Origin: Candidatus Uhrbacteria bacterium | GTDB lineage: Bacteria > Patescibacteriota > Patescibacteriia > UBA9934 > GWF2-40-263 | Direction of reading: 5' to 3' | DNA length: 35,261 nt | NCBI GenBank assembly: GCA_013204385.1 | Contig: JABMNY010000016.1 | Span: 1 to 35,261, forward strand | Notes under the pieces: generated by a model | What the model saw: only the letters and a program-made list of their open reading frames with translations | Told to the model about the DNA's origin: nothing | Databases searched by the model: none | Shown: one piece after another, positions 8,838 to 17,161 of the stretch | Position numbering within the stretch: position 1 is the stretch's first letter | How the letters are laid out: each line of letters begins with the position of its first letter | Program-made: the position numbers and the translations under genes

Positions 8838-9485
8838 TTATTCTCCTAGATTGTTTTGTTCTAGGGTTGGAGTCGGAACGACGATCGATCGTGCCATTTC
8901 GATGAGTTCTCCGTCTGTTGCGTGGGTGCCGTCGGCGGCGATGAGGAGAAGATGGTTTGGTAAGTCCGCAATCAGCATGCGGGAGATTTCGCATCGGTTT
9001 GGAACAGTGTCCTCGTAATCGATGCATCGTGGTTGCGTGTCGATTGTTTGGATATAGAGCGAGTGGTCTGCGTCTAAGACGACTTCCTGTGTTGGATAGA
9101 TATGGGTTGAGAGGTAAGTTTCAGTGGTTAATTTCGGGAGATAATCAATTTCAACAAAGCGCGTGTTGTTTTTTATGTAGACAAGGGCAAATGTCCCTTC
9201 TGGGAACTCGCGTACGGTCATGGTGTAGAGTCCTGCTTGATAGAGTTCTGCGCCAAACGTTTTACTGGGAACTGGGACCAAATTTGGAAGTGGGGACAGG
9301 TCTTCTAAAATTGTGAGTCCTGTAACGTTCGGCAAAAGAGATCGTTCGTTTTCATGTGTCCAGTTGAGATACTGAAGCAGAATAACGCAACCTAAAATTG
9401 CAACAACAAGAAACAAGAGCACCTTTTTATTAACGGGGGCGGGTTCAGTGTTTCTTTTTCGAAAGAGAAGGCTGATCGCTGGCAT
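8838..9485 (-). CDS. Hypothetical single-TM membrane protein
   Basis: 215-aa ORF with one N-terminal TM (KVLLFLVVAILGCVILLQYL), starts inside the end of the upstream ligase gene. Confidence 0.7.
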   Translation of the reverse strand: MPAISLLFRKRNTEPAPVNKKVLLFLVVAILGCVILLQYLNWTHENERSLLPNVTGLTILEDLSPLPNLVPVPSKTFGAELYQAGLYTMTVREFPEGTFALVYIKNNTRFVEIDYLPKLTTETYLSTHIYPTQEVVLDADHSLYIQTIDTQPRCIDYEDTVPNRCEISRMLIADLPNHLLLIAADGTHATDGELIEMARSIVVPTPTLEQNNLGE

Positions 9486-10692
9486 AGGAGAAAATTATGG
9501 CGAGGAGTATCCAAGTGAGAATAGCAAGATCATTTTTAAAGTAAGGGACATCGACCAACCCATGAATGATCATTTCTACGAGAGCGAGGAAGGCGATCGA
9601 CAATGGGCTGATGGTGAATGGACGAGAGAGTACGTGGCGCGCGGTGCGCCAGGCAAGCAAGAGAAACGCGAGGACACCAAGAAGTCCTAACTCGACCCAG
9701 ATATTGAAAAGGATTGTGTGTGGGTATTGGAAGACTTCATACTGGGTTGCCAGGTGGTAGGGAGCAAATACGTCTCTATATCCTGCAAGTCCTGCACCAA
9801 ACATCCAGTGATCTTTGAGCATGACAATTGTTTCTGACCATTGTGAAAGTCGTACGCCTCCGGAGAAATCTTGAAGAGTGAGTTTTTGTATGATGAAGGA
9901 TTGATAGGGAGAAAGTGCGAGAAGAACACCTCCGACAAGAAAAATTCCGATCACTTTTTTCCTCGATGTCGGATTCCATATGCCCGCCAAAAAAAGTGTG
10001 GCAACAACAGCAACAACAGCCGCTTCTGTTTCAGCTAAGAGAATCGCGATTGAGGAAAGGAGGGTTGTGATGATCCAGAAAAAATAGATTGGACGGTTTA
10101 TTTGGGTGCGTTTCCAAATTTGTAGTGCTCCAATGATCACGATGGGACCTAAGAATAGACCGAGCGCATTAGGATAATCGAACACACTTGTGACGCGACG
10201 CTCAATGTCCCATGGAATCGGAATGCCCGCTCCCGTGAACCACTGAACGATGGCAACAAGAGCGAGGATGAGTGCGGTGACTCCAAGCGCAGTGAAGAGG
10301 GAATCCATGTTCAGCTTCTCTTCTTGGATCTCATATCTCAGGACAAAAAAGAGAAGGATTGGTTCGATGAAGTACGCTTTCCAAATACCGAGCGCTGCAA
10401 CGATTCCTATTGAAGTGACGATAGAGATAGTAGAGGCAAGAACAAGGAGGATGATTGGAATAAGAATTCCTTTGTCTTTTTTGAGTGAGAATGGAATCTT
10501 TTTGCGTTTCAAAAACCAAACGAAGAGAAACATCAGAACAAGCAGTTCCAAGAGCGTTGTTGGGACATGGAAGAGTTCTGTACGCAACAAGTAGCTTGGA
10601 AGAACTGCCGTGAGCACCCATATTCCTTTATGGAGATCAATCCAACAAAGGAGGCCGAAGGCAAATGTAAGAGCGAGAAAAACAAACAGCAT
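9445..10692 (-). CDS. O-antigen ligase/polymerase family membrane protein
   Basis: Polytopic ORF with a late periplasmic-loop region (LKDHWMFGAGLAGYRDVFAPY...YPHTILFNIWVELGLLGVLAF) typical of the Wzy_C family. Confidence 0.85.
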   Translation of the reverse strand: MLFVFLALTFAFGLLCWIDLHKGIWVLTAVLPSYLLRTELFHVPTTLLELLVLMFLFVWFLKRKKIPFSLKKDKGILIPIILLVLASTISIVTSIGIVAALGIWKAYFIEPILLFFVLRYEIQEEKLNMDSLFTALGVTALILALVAIVQWFTGAGIPIPWDIERRVTSVFDYPNALGLFLGPIVIIGALQIWKRTQINRPIYFFWIITTLLSSIAILLAETEAAVVAVVATLFLAGIWNPTSRKKVIGIFLVGGVLLALSPYQSFIIQKLTLQDFSGGVRLSQWSETIVMLKDHWMFGAGLAGYRDVFAPYHLATQYEVFQYPHTILFNIWVELGLLGVLAFLLLAWRTARHVLSRPFTISPLSIAFLALVEMIIHGLVDVPYFKNDLAILTWILLAIIFSYASDQPSLSKKKH

Positions 10693-10693
10693 A

Positions 10694-12109
10694 TTATTTT
10701 GTCGGGAGAAGGCTCTTTAGTTCTGAAAGAGTGATTGCCTTTAAGGCAAAAATCGACAGGGTATAGATGATACCTCCCACAAGAATATCAATGAAGACTG
10801 GTGCGTTCATTTGTGAAAGCGCGAGATACATGATCGCTGCTGACACAAGAGATTTGAAGACTACTGTGAGGTTTGGGAGGGCACGTGACGTTTTATAAAC
10901 GACCAGGAACGTGATGAGTGCGATGAGTGCTTCGGATACAAGAGTCACCCACACGGCTCCCCACATTCCATAGGTAGGAATCAACCACAGATATCCTGTG
11001 ATTGCGATGACTGCGACAAAACTGTATCCCCAAATCATTCCACGTTGTTTGTCGAGCGCCACAATCAGATGTCCGTAGAGTGCGCCCATAAACACCCCAA
11101 TCAAGGCAAAAATAAGGAGTGCAAGGACAGGACCGGCGGACGTAAAATCTTCTCCTGCGATCAAAACCGTCAGTTCAGTAGAAACAAGCTGGGCTCCAAC
11201 AATAACGGGAATCACGGCAAGAACAAACAGATCAAAGAGTCGACTCACTCGTGCACGAAACTCTTCTTTTTTCCCGAGGCTCCACATATGCACCAAGGAA
11301 GGCAGTGCAAGTCCCATAAGCATGGTTGGAAGCACAGTCATGACGTCAATGATGCGATAGGCGACTCCGTAGAGTCCAACTTCGCTCTGAGAACGAAAGT
11401 ACGCAAGAAACAGAATGTCACCTTTTAGATAGAGAAGGTTAAAGATAATAGACAGGGCAATCGGCCATGAGTGGGAAAGAATAGTGAGCCACTGTGACCA
11501 TTCAAATAAGGGTTGGATGTTTACAAACGGTTTTGCCAGCATGATCATGGCAATGAGCCAAACAGCGTTGGCGATCACCATTGCGAATACCATCTCGACG
11601 ACTCCTGGGGAGGTGAACGCAAAGAGGGTGACGAGCGAAAGAAGGACGGCGCGGTTGATCAGTTCTGCAAGTGCTGCGCGCCACATAGACTCGTGTCGCT
11701 GAAACACACCAACCAACATGGAGGCGCCTCCCATGAGGAAGTACGCAAGCGCTCCAAATAAAATGGCGGTCTTCACTGTGTCTGACCAAGGGAGTAGAAG
11801 TGCTGAAAGGGGAGCAAGAGAAAACAACAGGAATCCAGAGACAAGGCGCAGACCAAAAAAGTTGCCAACAATCCGTTCCTCATCAACGCCTGCTTTTGAG
11901 ATCATCACAATCAGGGTGAGTGTGAGACCAAAATCGACCACCACCCCAAACATTTGAAGATAGGTGACAGCCGTGGTGTATTCTCCAAACGCATATGTCC
12001 CGAGTGTACGCGTCATGATGGCAACGGACACAAGCGCAATCAAGACTGAAATGATTTTGCCCAGGAGTTGGATGGTGAAATTAGAAGCAATTGAGCGCGC
12101 AGTGGTCAT
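10694..12109 (-). CDS. Flippase, Wzx/polysaccharide biosynthesis (MATE/MVF-type) protein
   Basis: 471-aa polytopic protein; ASNFTIQLLGKIISVLIALVSVAIMTRTLGTYAFGEYTTA. Confidence 0.88.
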   Translation of the reverse strand: MTTARSIASNFTIQLLGKIISVLIALVSVAIMTRTLGTYAFGEYTTAVTYLQMFGVVVDFGLTLTLIVMISKAGVDEERIVGNFFGLRLVSGFLLFSLAPLSALLLPWSDTVKTAILFGALAYFLMGGASMLVGVFQRHESMWRAALAELINRAVLLSLVTLFAFTSPGVVEMVFAMVIANAVWLIAMIMLAKPFVNIQPLFEWSQWLTILSHSWPIALSIIFNLLYLKGDILFLAYFRSQSEVGLYGVAYRIIDVMTVLPTMLMGLALPSLVHMWSLGKKEEFRARVSRLFDLFVLAVIPVIVGAQLVSTELTVLIAGEDFTSAGPVLALLIFALIGVFMGALYGHLIVALDKQRGMIWGYSFVAVIAITGYLWLIPTYGMWGAVWVTLVSEALIALITFLVVYKTSRALPNLTVVFKSLVSAAIMYLALSQMNAPVFIDILVGGIIYTLSIFALKAITLSELKSLLPTK

Positions 12110-12118
12110 AATGAAGCT

Positions 12119-12127
12119 AGTGTATCA
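12119..12127 (-). promoter_or_regulatory. Extended -10 box (TGA TACACT), 9 nt before ATG of the flippase gene
   Basis: Minus strand GAAATTTGTGATACACTAGCTTCATTATG. Confidence 0.6.
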
Positions 12128-12136
12128 CAAATTTCA

Positions 12137-12165
12137 TTGACGAGAGGTCTAAAAAATGGTATTAT
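12137..12165 (+). promoter_or_regulatory. Sigma70-like promoter TTGACG-N17-TATTAT
   Basis: TTGACG 12137-12142, TATTAT 12160-12165 preceded by TGG; ATG at 12179. Confidence 0.7.
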
Positions 12166-12178
12166 TCAGGTACAAAAT

Positions 12179-14074
12179 ATGTATACACCCCTCTTGAGTA
12201 AGTTTCATGCACTTCCCTCAAGAGCCACGAAGATTTCGCTGGTTTTGATTTCGATATTCCTGTTTCTTGCAGGAGTTTTTTTATTGCCAAGCATGACTCA
12301 AGCAGCTTCTTTAAAAGGATTCGAAGCGTTGCAGGTGAGTGCGCCTAAACAGGGATTCACCATGGAGCCTGGGTCTACTCAGGAAGTGCTTCTAACATTT
12401 AAAAATATTGGGGAGAAAACGTGGGTAAATAAGGGTTCTTCTTATATTTCTGTCTATACCTACGATCCGAAGTATCGCGTGAGTGATTTTAAGGCAGACA
12501 ACTGGATTGATTACACACAAGCGACCGTCTTAAAAGAATCAAGTGTGGGCGTAGGAGGAGTTGGATCAATCAATCTAACCCTTCACGCACCAAAAACAGA
12601 GGGAACGTACAAAGAAACGTTTCAACTTGCTGCAGAAGATACGGCTTGGGTGCCTGGTGGATTGTTTACCCTCACAATCAATGTGAAATCCTCAGGTACA
12701 CCGACTGCGACGATACAAGAACCTGCAGTCAGTAGTTCACTCAGTGATGGAGAGGCTTCACCTGTGACAGATGGACTCTCTGCCATGATTTTACTGCGTT
12801 CAGCACGATCTATTACGGCGAAAGCGGGAGAAACCATTGCGTATAAAGTCGGAGTGAAGAATACAGGTACAGCAATTTGGAGCACGCGAGAAGTTGTGAC
12901 TTCTGAGTATTCAATTGCGAGTGTGGATACGCAACATGCTTCTTGGGTCTCATCAACAGAGCTTGTTTCAAATACAACCGGAACGGTAAAACCAGGCGGA
13001 CTTGATTTCCTTGCATTTACATTCAACGCTCCATCGACAAAAGGGGTGCATACGGTTCGCTATCAGATGGCTGTGAACGATACTGTGGTTCCAGACTTTT
13101 ATATTGATATTCCTGTGGAGGTGACATCCGGCGCTCCTGCGATTATCGATAAACCTGTCACAGTAGATGAGACGCTTATTGAGTCAGACCGCGTAATTGA
13201 TGAACCGATTCTTCGCATTGGTCTTTTGACAATTGATGAGGAAACAGATTGGGTCACAGAAATTTCTTGTGATACCACTTGGAAGTTGAAAGATAGTGAA
13301 GGGGGATTATTAGGAACAATGAAAAAAGATGAAGTAGTGCGAGCGTTTTATAAAAATCAGCGCTACTACTTTAACCGAGGGAGAGGAATAGAGGAGACGT
13401 ATAAGTTCCTTCGATTTATTCCAGACAGCAAAGATGCTATTTGTACAATCGAAAACTTTGATCGACGTGAAACTCGAGGAGCAGCATATGCATTCAATCA
13501 GTTTCGAGATACGTTAGAACTTCAATATATTCCGTATAAAGATGAGGTATGGGTTATTAATGAGTTACCTATCGAGGAGTATTTATATGGACTTGGAGAA
13601 ACTTCCAATTATTCCCATGCAGAGTTCAAAAAAACACTTATTACAATCGCACGAACTTACGCTTTGTATCACTGGGAGCGAAATACGAAACATAAAGGGT
13701 ATTTCACAATGAATGCATACGCGGATGATCAGGTATACTTTGGGTATGGATACGAAGTCGTTCACCCGCTTATCAAAGAAGCGGTGGAGCAGACGCGTGG
13801 AATTACTGTGAATTACGATGGCCATACAGCCATCACCCCGTATTTCTCCCGTTCAGACGGTCGTACGCGCTCATGGAGTGAAGTTTGGGGAGGAAGTGTT
13901 GCCTGGCTCATTGGAAAACCAGCCCCATGTGACGCGTCAAAAGGATATGCACTTTGGGGACATGGTGTTGGGCTCGGAGCTACAGAAGCATTGTGTATGG
14001 CAAATAACGGTAGTAAATGGGAAGACATTTTGCATTACTTTTATACAGGCGTAGAGCTTACAAAGAGATGGTAG
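12179..14074 (+). CDS. SpoIID/LytB domain protein with N-terminal Ig-like domains
   Basis: Start re-assigned from TTG 12137 (which lies in the -35 box) to ATG 12179; C-terminal LPIEEYLYGLGETSNYSHAEFKKTLITIARTYAL ... HGVGLGATEALCMANNG. Confidence 0.85.
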   Translation: MYTPLLSKFHALPSRATKISLVLISIFLFLAGVFLLPSMTQAASLKGFEALQVSAPKQGFTMEPGSTQEVLLTFKNIGEKTWVNKGSSYISVYTYDPKYRVSDFKADNWIDYTQATVLKESSVGVGGVGSINLTLHAPKTEGTYKETFQLAAEDTAWVPGGLFTLTINVKSSGTPTATIQEPAVSSSLSDGEASPVTDGLSAMILLRSARSITAKAGETIAYKVGVKNTGTAIWSTREVVTSEYSIASVDTQHASWVSSTELVSNTTGTVKPGGLDFLAFTFNAPSTKGVHTVRYQMAVNDTVVPDFYIDIPVEVTSGAPAIIDKPVTVDETLIESDRVIDEPILRIGLLTIDEETDWVTEISCDTTWKLKDSEGGLLGTMKKDEVVRAFYKNQRYYFNRGRGIEETYKFLRFIPDSKDAICTIENFDRRETRGAAYAFNQFRDTLELQYIPYKDEVWVINELPIEEYLYGLGETSNYSHAEFKKTLITIARTYALYHWERNTKHKGYFTMNAYADDQVYFGYGYEVVHPLIKEAVEQTRGITVNYDGHTAITPYFSRSDGRTRSWSEVWGGSVAWLIGKPAPCDASKGYALWGHGVGLGATEALCMANNGSKWEDILHYFYTGVELTKRW

Positions 14075-15132
14075 TAAAAACAGGTATTGGATTCATGATG
14101 TTATTCGCCGTAGTTTGCCCTACGGCGATTTTTGCTGCCCCGTATCCACTTGAAGAGATTTATCAAAAGCGTGGAGACCTTCAGCAGGCGTTTGATCCAG
14201 ATTCGCACTTGGCAGTTTCAGGGACAGCGGCTGGATTCTTGCTAGATCTTGAAGATTGGGCAACGCAGTATGGTTGGATGGAGCATGAGGAGCTTGCAAG
14301 TTACGGACCAGAAGAAGGTGACGGTGTGCCAGTACGTGTGAACTCAGAAGAGATCGAGTCAGAAATTGGGTCTGAGGCGTATGTGGTGATGGATCGTTCA
14401 ACAGGCAAAATTTTGACGGTAAAGAATGAAAACAAAGTCTGGCCGATTGCGAGTCTTACAAAACTTATGACCGCCAACGTCGTCCTGGATCATGAGGTAC
14501 CCATGAGTGCGATCGCAGATGTTCGAAACGCAGACAATGTGGGAGGCGCCAGGCTGTATGTTGAGGACGGAGATACGTTTTCTGTGGAGGATCTGTTCTA
14601 TGCAACTCTTGTGGCAAGTGCAAATAATGCCGCAAACGCTCTTTCACGCACAGCAGGACTGACCCCCGCACAGTTCATTGCAGAAATGAATCAAAATGCC
14701 GTGAACCTAGGGCTTACAAAGACACAGTATGTTGATCCAACGGGGATTGAACTTGGAAATGTTTCGACGGCACGAGAAATGGCACGGATTGTTCGAACGG
14801 TTTTCGCACGTGATGAGATTCGTCCATTTATCTCAACGGTTAGTAAATATATCAATGTCATCTCTCAAGGCACAACCAAGAAAATGACAAACACAAACTG
14901 GATGTTGTGGAAGCCTGAGTACGATGATCTTTATGTCACCGGTGGAAAGACAGGGTACTTGATTGAGAGCGGATGGAATGTGGCAGTAACACTCAAACCG
15001 ATGGGGGGCGATGACGATAAAGAGTTATTAATTATTGTCTTTGGTGCTGAATCTCGAGGAGATTCATTTATAGATGCAAACAAGCTCGCCGACTGGGCAT
15101 GGGAAACATTTGAATGGCAAAAACAGAATTAA
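14068..15132 (+). CDS. D-alanyl-D-alanine carboxypeptidase (S11/PBP5 type)
   Basis: SLTK (SxxK), SANNAAN (SxN) and KTGY (KTG) motifs; signal peptide MVVKTGIGFMMLFAVVCPTAIFAA; overlaps the end of the upstream gene. Confidence 0.93.
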   Translation: MVVKTGIGFMMLFAVVCPTAIFAAPYPLEEIYQKRGDLQQAFDPDSHLAVSGTAAGFLLDLEDWATQYGWMEHEELASYGPEEGDGVPVRVNSEEIESEIGSEAYVVMDRSTGKILTVKNENKVWPIASLTKLMTANVVLDHEVPMSAIADVRNADNVGGARLYVEDGDTFSVEDLFYATLVASANNAANALSRTAGLTPAQFIAEMNQNAVNLGLTKTQYVDPTGIELGNVSTAREMARIVRTVFARDEIRPFISTVSKYINVISQGTTKKMTNTNWMLWKPEYDDLYVTGGKTGYLIESGWNVAVTLKPMGGDDDKELLIIVFGAESRGDSFIDANKLADWAWETFEWQKQN

Positions 15133-15165
15133 AAAAACACTCCCGGTATACTCGGGAGTGTTTTT
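15133..15165. terminator. Bidirectional hairpin terminator between convergent genes
   Basis: aaaaacactcccg gtatact cgggagtgttttt. Confidence 0.85.
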
Positions 15166-15173
15166 ACGTAAGA

Positions 15174-15755
15174 CTACTTAATGACGCTCTTTATTTTTCC
15201 TCGTCCGCCCGCTCCTAGTGCGCTGAGGCGTCGTTTGTCTTCTTCTACGAGTTCTGTGACGATCTCTTTTACGTGTTCTGGATTGTCGATATTTTTGAAG
15301 TGGAATCGTCCTTTTTCACCCGCGGTTTGCACGAATACTTGTCCGTAGGTGAAGAGGGTCTGGAGGATGCCTCTGATTTCTGCGGTGGTATCTTGAACGG
15401 CGGCGAGATCAAGTTCTGATGCGGTGCGAACAAACAATCCTTCTTGTTCAATGTTGATGATGCGTTCGTTTGTAATAATCCACGTGTCCAAGTAATAGTC
15501 TGTGAACTCAAGAAAGGCAAAAAGCCAAATAGAGAGAAAATAGATGCTTCCCAGAAGAACAATCAATGGACCAATAACAGCATGATTTAGCCAGACCTGA
15601 ACAGTGTCCCAGAAATACCATGCGATCGAGATCGGAAGAGTTGTGAGTAATGTAAATGCACTTACAATCGCAAGTATCGCGAACCAATGTCGTCGCAAGA
15701 AAAGGACAACATGTTCATCTGTGCGTTGATTTGGAAGATGATCAAGTCTCATCAT
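15174..15755 (-). CDS. PH (bPH2/YdbS-like) domain membrane protein
   Basis: Two TM helices followed by YYLDTWIITNERIINIEQEGLFVRTASELDLAAVQDTTAEIRGILQTLFTYGQVFVQTAGEKGRFHFKNI. Confidence 0.8.
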   Translation of the reverse strand: MMRLDHLPNQRTDEHVVLFLRRHWFAILAIVSAFTLLTTLPISIAWYFWDTVQVWLNHAVIGPLIVLLGSIYFLSIWLFAFLEFTDYYLDTWIITNERIINIEQEGLFVRTASELDLAAVQDTTAEIRGILQTLFTYGQVFVQTAGEKGRFHFKNIDNPEHVKEIVTELVEEDKRRLSALGAGGRGKIKSVIK

Positions 15756-15861
15756 ACCCCGTAAGACAACTTAACCAACCTATCATTACAAAATAGCTGG
15801 CTTTTCTTTAGAAGATGATCGTATGGTGATTGAGAAGTATTCATAAGTTGACTTACGGGGT
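15756..15861. repeat. 106-bp element with 18-bp terminal inverted repeats (MITE-like or RNA hairpin)
   Basis: accccgtaagacaactta (15756-15773) and taagttgacttacggggt (15844-15861), 17/18 complementary, flanked on both sides by CAT. Confidence 0.75.
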
Positions 15862-16145
15862 CATAGAGCTGGAAACAAGTCTTCGTTGTAAAATTTAACT
15901 GTGTCATCAAGGGAAATCGGATGTGACCAGTCGTAGTCCATCAGGAGATAGGTAGATCCAGCAAGGAGAATGATCGTTCCCCCAGTGAATACTGTTACAA
16001 GCAGATACAGTCCAAATCCATACATCCCATACTTAAGAAGATGGTAGACATTGAACAAACTATAAAGCACATAAAACAACATGTACGCTCCGTAAATGAT
16101 CAAGAAGACAATAATGGGGATATCAATATTTGGGAGATCAAACAT
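15861..16145 (-). CDS. Hypothetical membrane protein
   Basis: 94-aa ORF with two to three TM segments, leaderless-type promoter. Confidence 0.65.
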   Translation of the reverse strand: MFDLPNIDIPIIVFLIIYGAYMLFYVLYSLFNVYHLLKYGMYGFGLYLLVTVFTGGTIILLAGSTYLLMDYDWSHPISLDDTVKFYNEDLFPAL

Positions 16146-16154
16146 ACTAGTACT

Positions 16155-16163
16155 AGTTTATCA
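16155..16163 (-). promoter_or_regulatory. Extended -10 box (TGA TAAACT), 9 nt before ATG 16145
   Basis: Minus strand GGCTTTTGTGATAAACTAGTACTAGTATG. Confidence 0.6.
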
Positions 16164-16187
16164 CAAAAGCCCCGTTCGGGGCTTTTG
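16164..16187. terminator. Hairpin terminator
   Basis: caaaagccccgttcggggcttttg. Confidence 0.75.
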
Positions 16188-16202
16188 ATATGTGGACTAT
16201 CT

Positions 16203-17111
16203 TTAGAGATCACCTCCAGTTGAGTTGAGTTTTTTTTCGCTTGGATCTGTTCCATCTTTTGTTACACCAGCCTCACCACCGTTTGGATCTCCATTTGTTC
16301 CATCATCAGCTGGTGGGAGTAATGATCCATCATTATTATCCTCTCCACATTCGAGCAGACAGCCATTTTTCCGACCGATACAGTCAAGTCCTGCGGTAGT
16401 TTGAGAATCGACGAGACATTGATCATAGTCTGCGTCACATGATGAGCTACACGTATCTTCTACGGTTGATCCATCGTTCGGTTCTCCTACAGCTACACTA
16501 GGTTGGCTTTTATCACCATCTTTTGATTTGTTGCACCAAAGGTCGCATGAGTTGAGACAACTTCCTTCTTCCAAGTCGCAGTCCACTTTTTTAGTTGGAT
16601 CAGATGTATTTGCGGCTTCACACGTAGTAAGTACATCTCGGCAGGATTCTGCACAAGAGTTATCAAATGCTGGAGGTGCAAACGTTGGGTTACATGAGCA
16701 CATGCATTCAGCACCACTTGTAAGACATTCTTCTTTTGATCCACCATTCTTTAGACATGATTCATAACTATCTTTACATGTCAGATCACACTGATCAATT
16801 GGTGGAAGGCTTGCTTCTTTTGTTCCTTCTACTACTACAGGCTCACATGAGTCAACACAGGCTCCAAGATCTCCATTACAGTCTTCAATGGATCGGCCAG
16901 AGCTTATACAGGCCTTTCGTGACTCGGTGCATTGCCAGAGGCAATCACACTGTTGTGCGGAAGCGTCTGAGACAGCCTGACTTGATTGATAATCAAGCTT
17001 TACGTAACCGGAAGCATACCCGAGTGCTCCAAGACCTGCGAGGAGAAGGGTTGCAACAGCGATCTTTGTTCCCACGGAAATTTCTGTGGCCACTTGTGTT
17101 TGAATCGGCAT
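16203..17111 (-). CDS. Membrane-anchored Cys-rich protein with four six-cysteine modules
   Basis: Start moved to MPIQTQVATEIS; one TM (KIAVATLLLAGLGALGYASGYV) followed by four C-x3-C-x6-C-x(9-13)-C-x6-C-x3-C units. Confidence 0.8.
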   Translation of the reverse strand: MPIQTQVATEISVGTKIAVATLLLAGLGALGYASGYVKLDYQSSQAVSDASAQQCDCLWQCTESRKACISSGRSIEDCNGDLGACVDSCEPVVVEGTKEASLPPIDQCDLTCKDSYESCLKNGGSKEECLTSGAECMCSCNPTFAPPAFDNSCAESCRDVLTTCEAANTSDPTKKVDCDLEEGSCLNSCDLWCNKSKDGDKSQPSVAVGEPNDGSTVEDTCSSSCDADYDQCLVDSQTTAGLDCIGRKNGCLLECGEDNNDGSLLPPADDGTNGDPNGGEAGVTKDGTDPSEKKLNSTGGDL

Positions 17112-17161
17112 AGATGTTGTGTCGATAATAATTTTATGTATGATAACACTTTTTCGAAATA

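Noticed and set aside
9445-12109. O-antigen ligase plus flippase as a novel glycan locus
   Set aside because: No glycosyltransferases alongside in this window; ordinary surface polysaccharide genes on present evidence.
12137-12178. TTG start giving an extra 14 aa (MTRGLKNGIIQVQN) for the SpoIID-domain protein
   Set aside because: The TTG forms the -35 box TTGACG of a good promoter; ATG 12179 starts a normal signal peptide.
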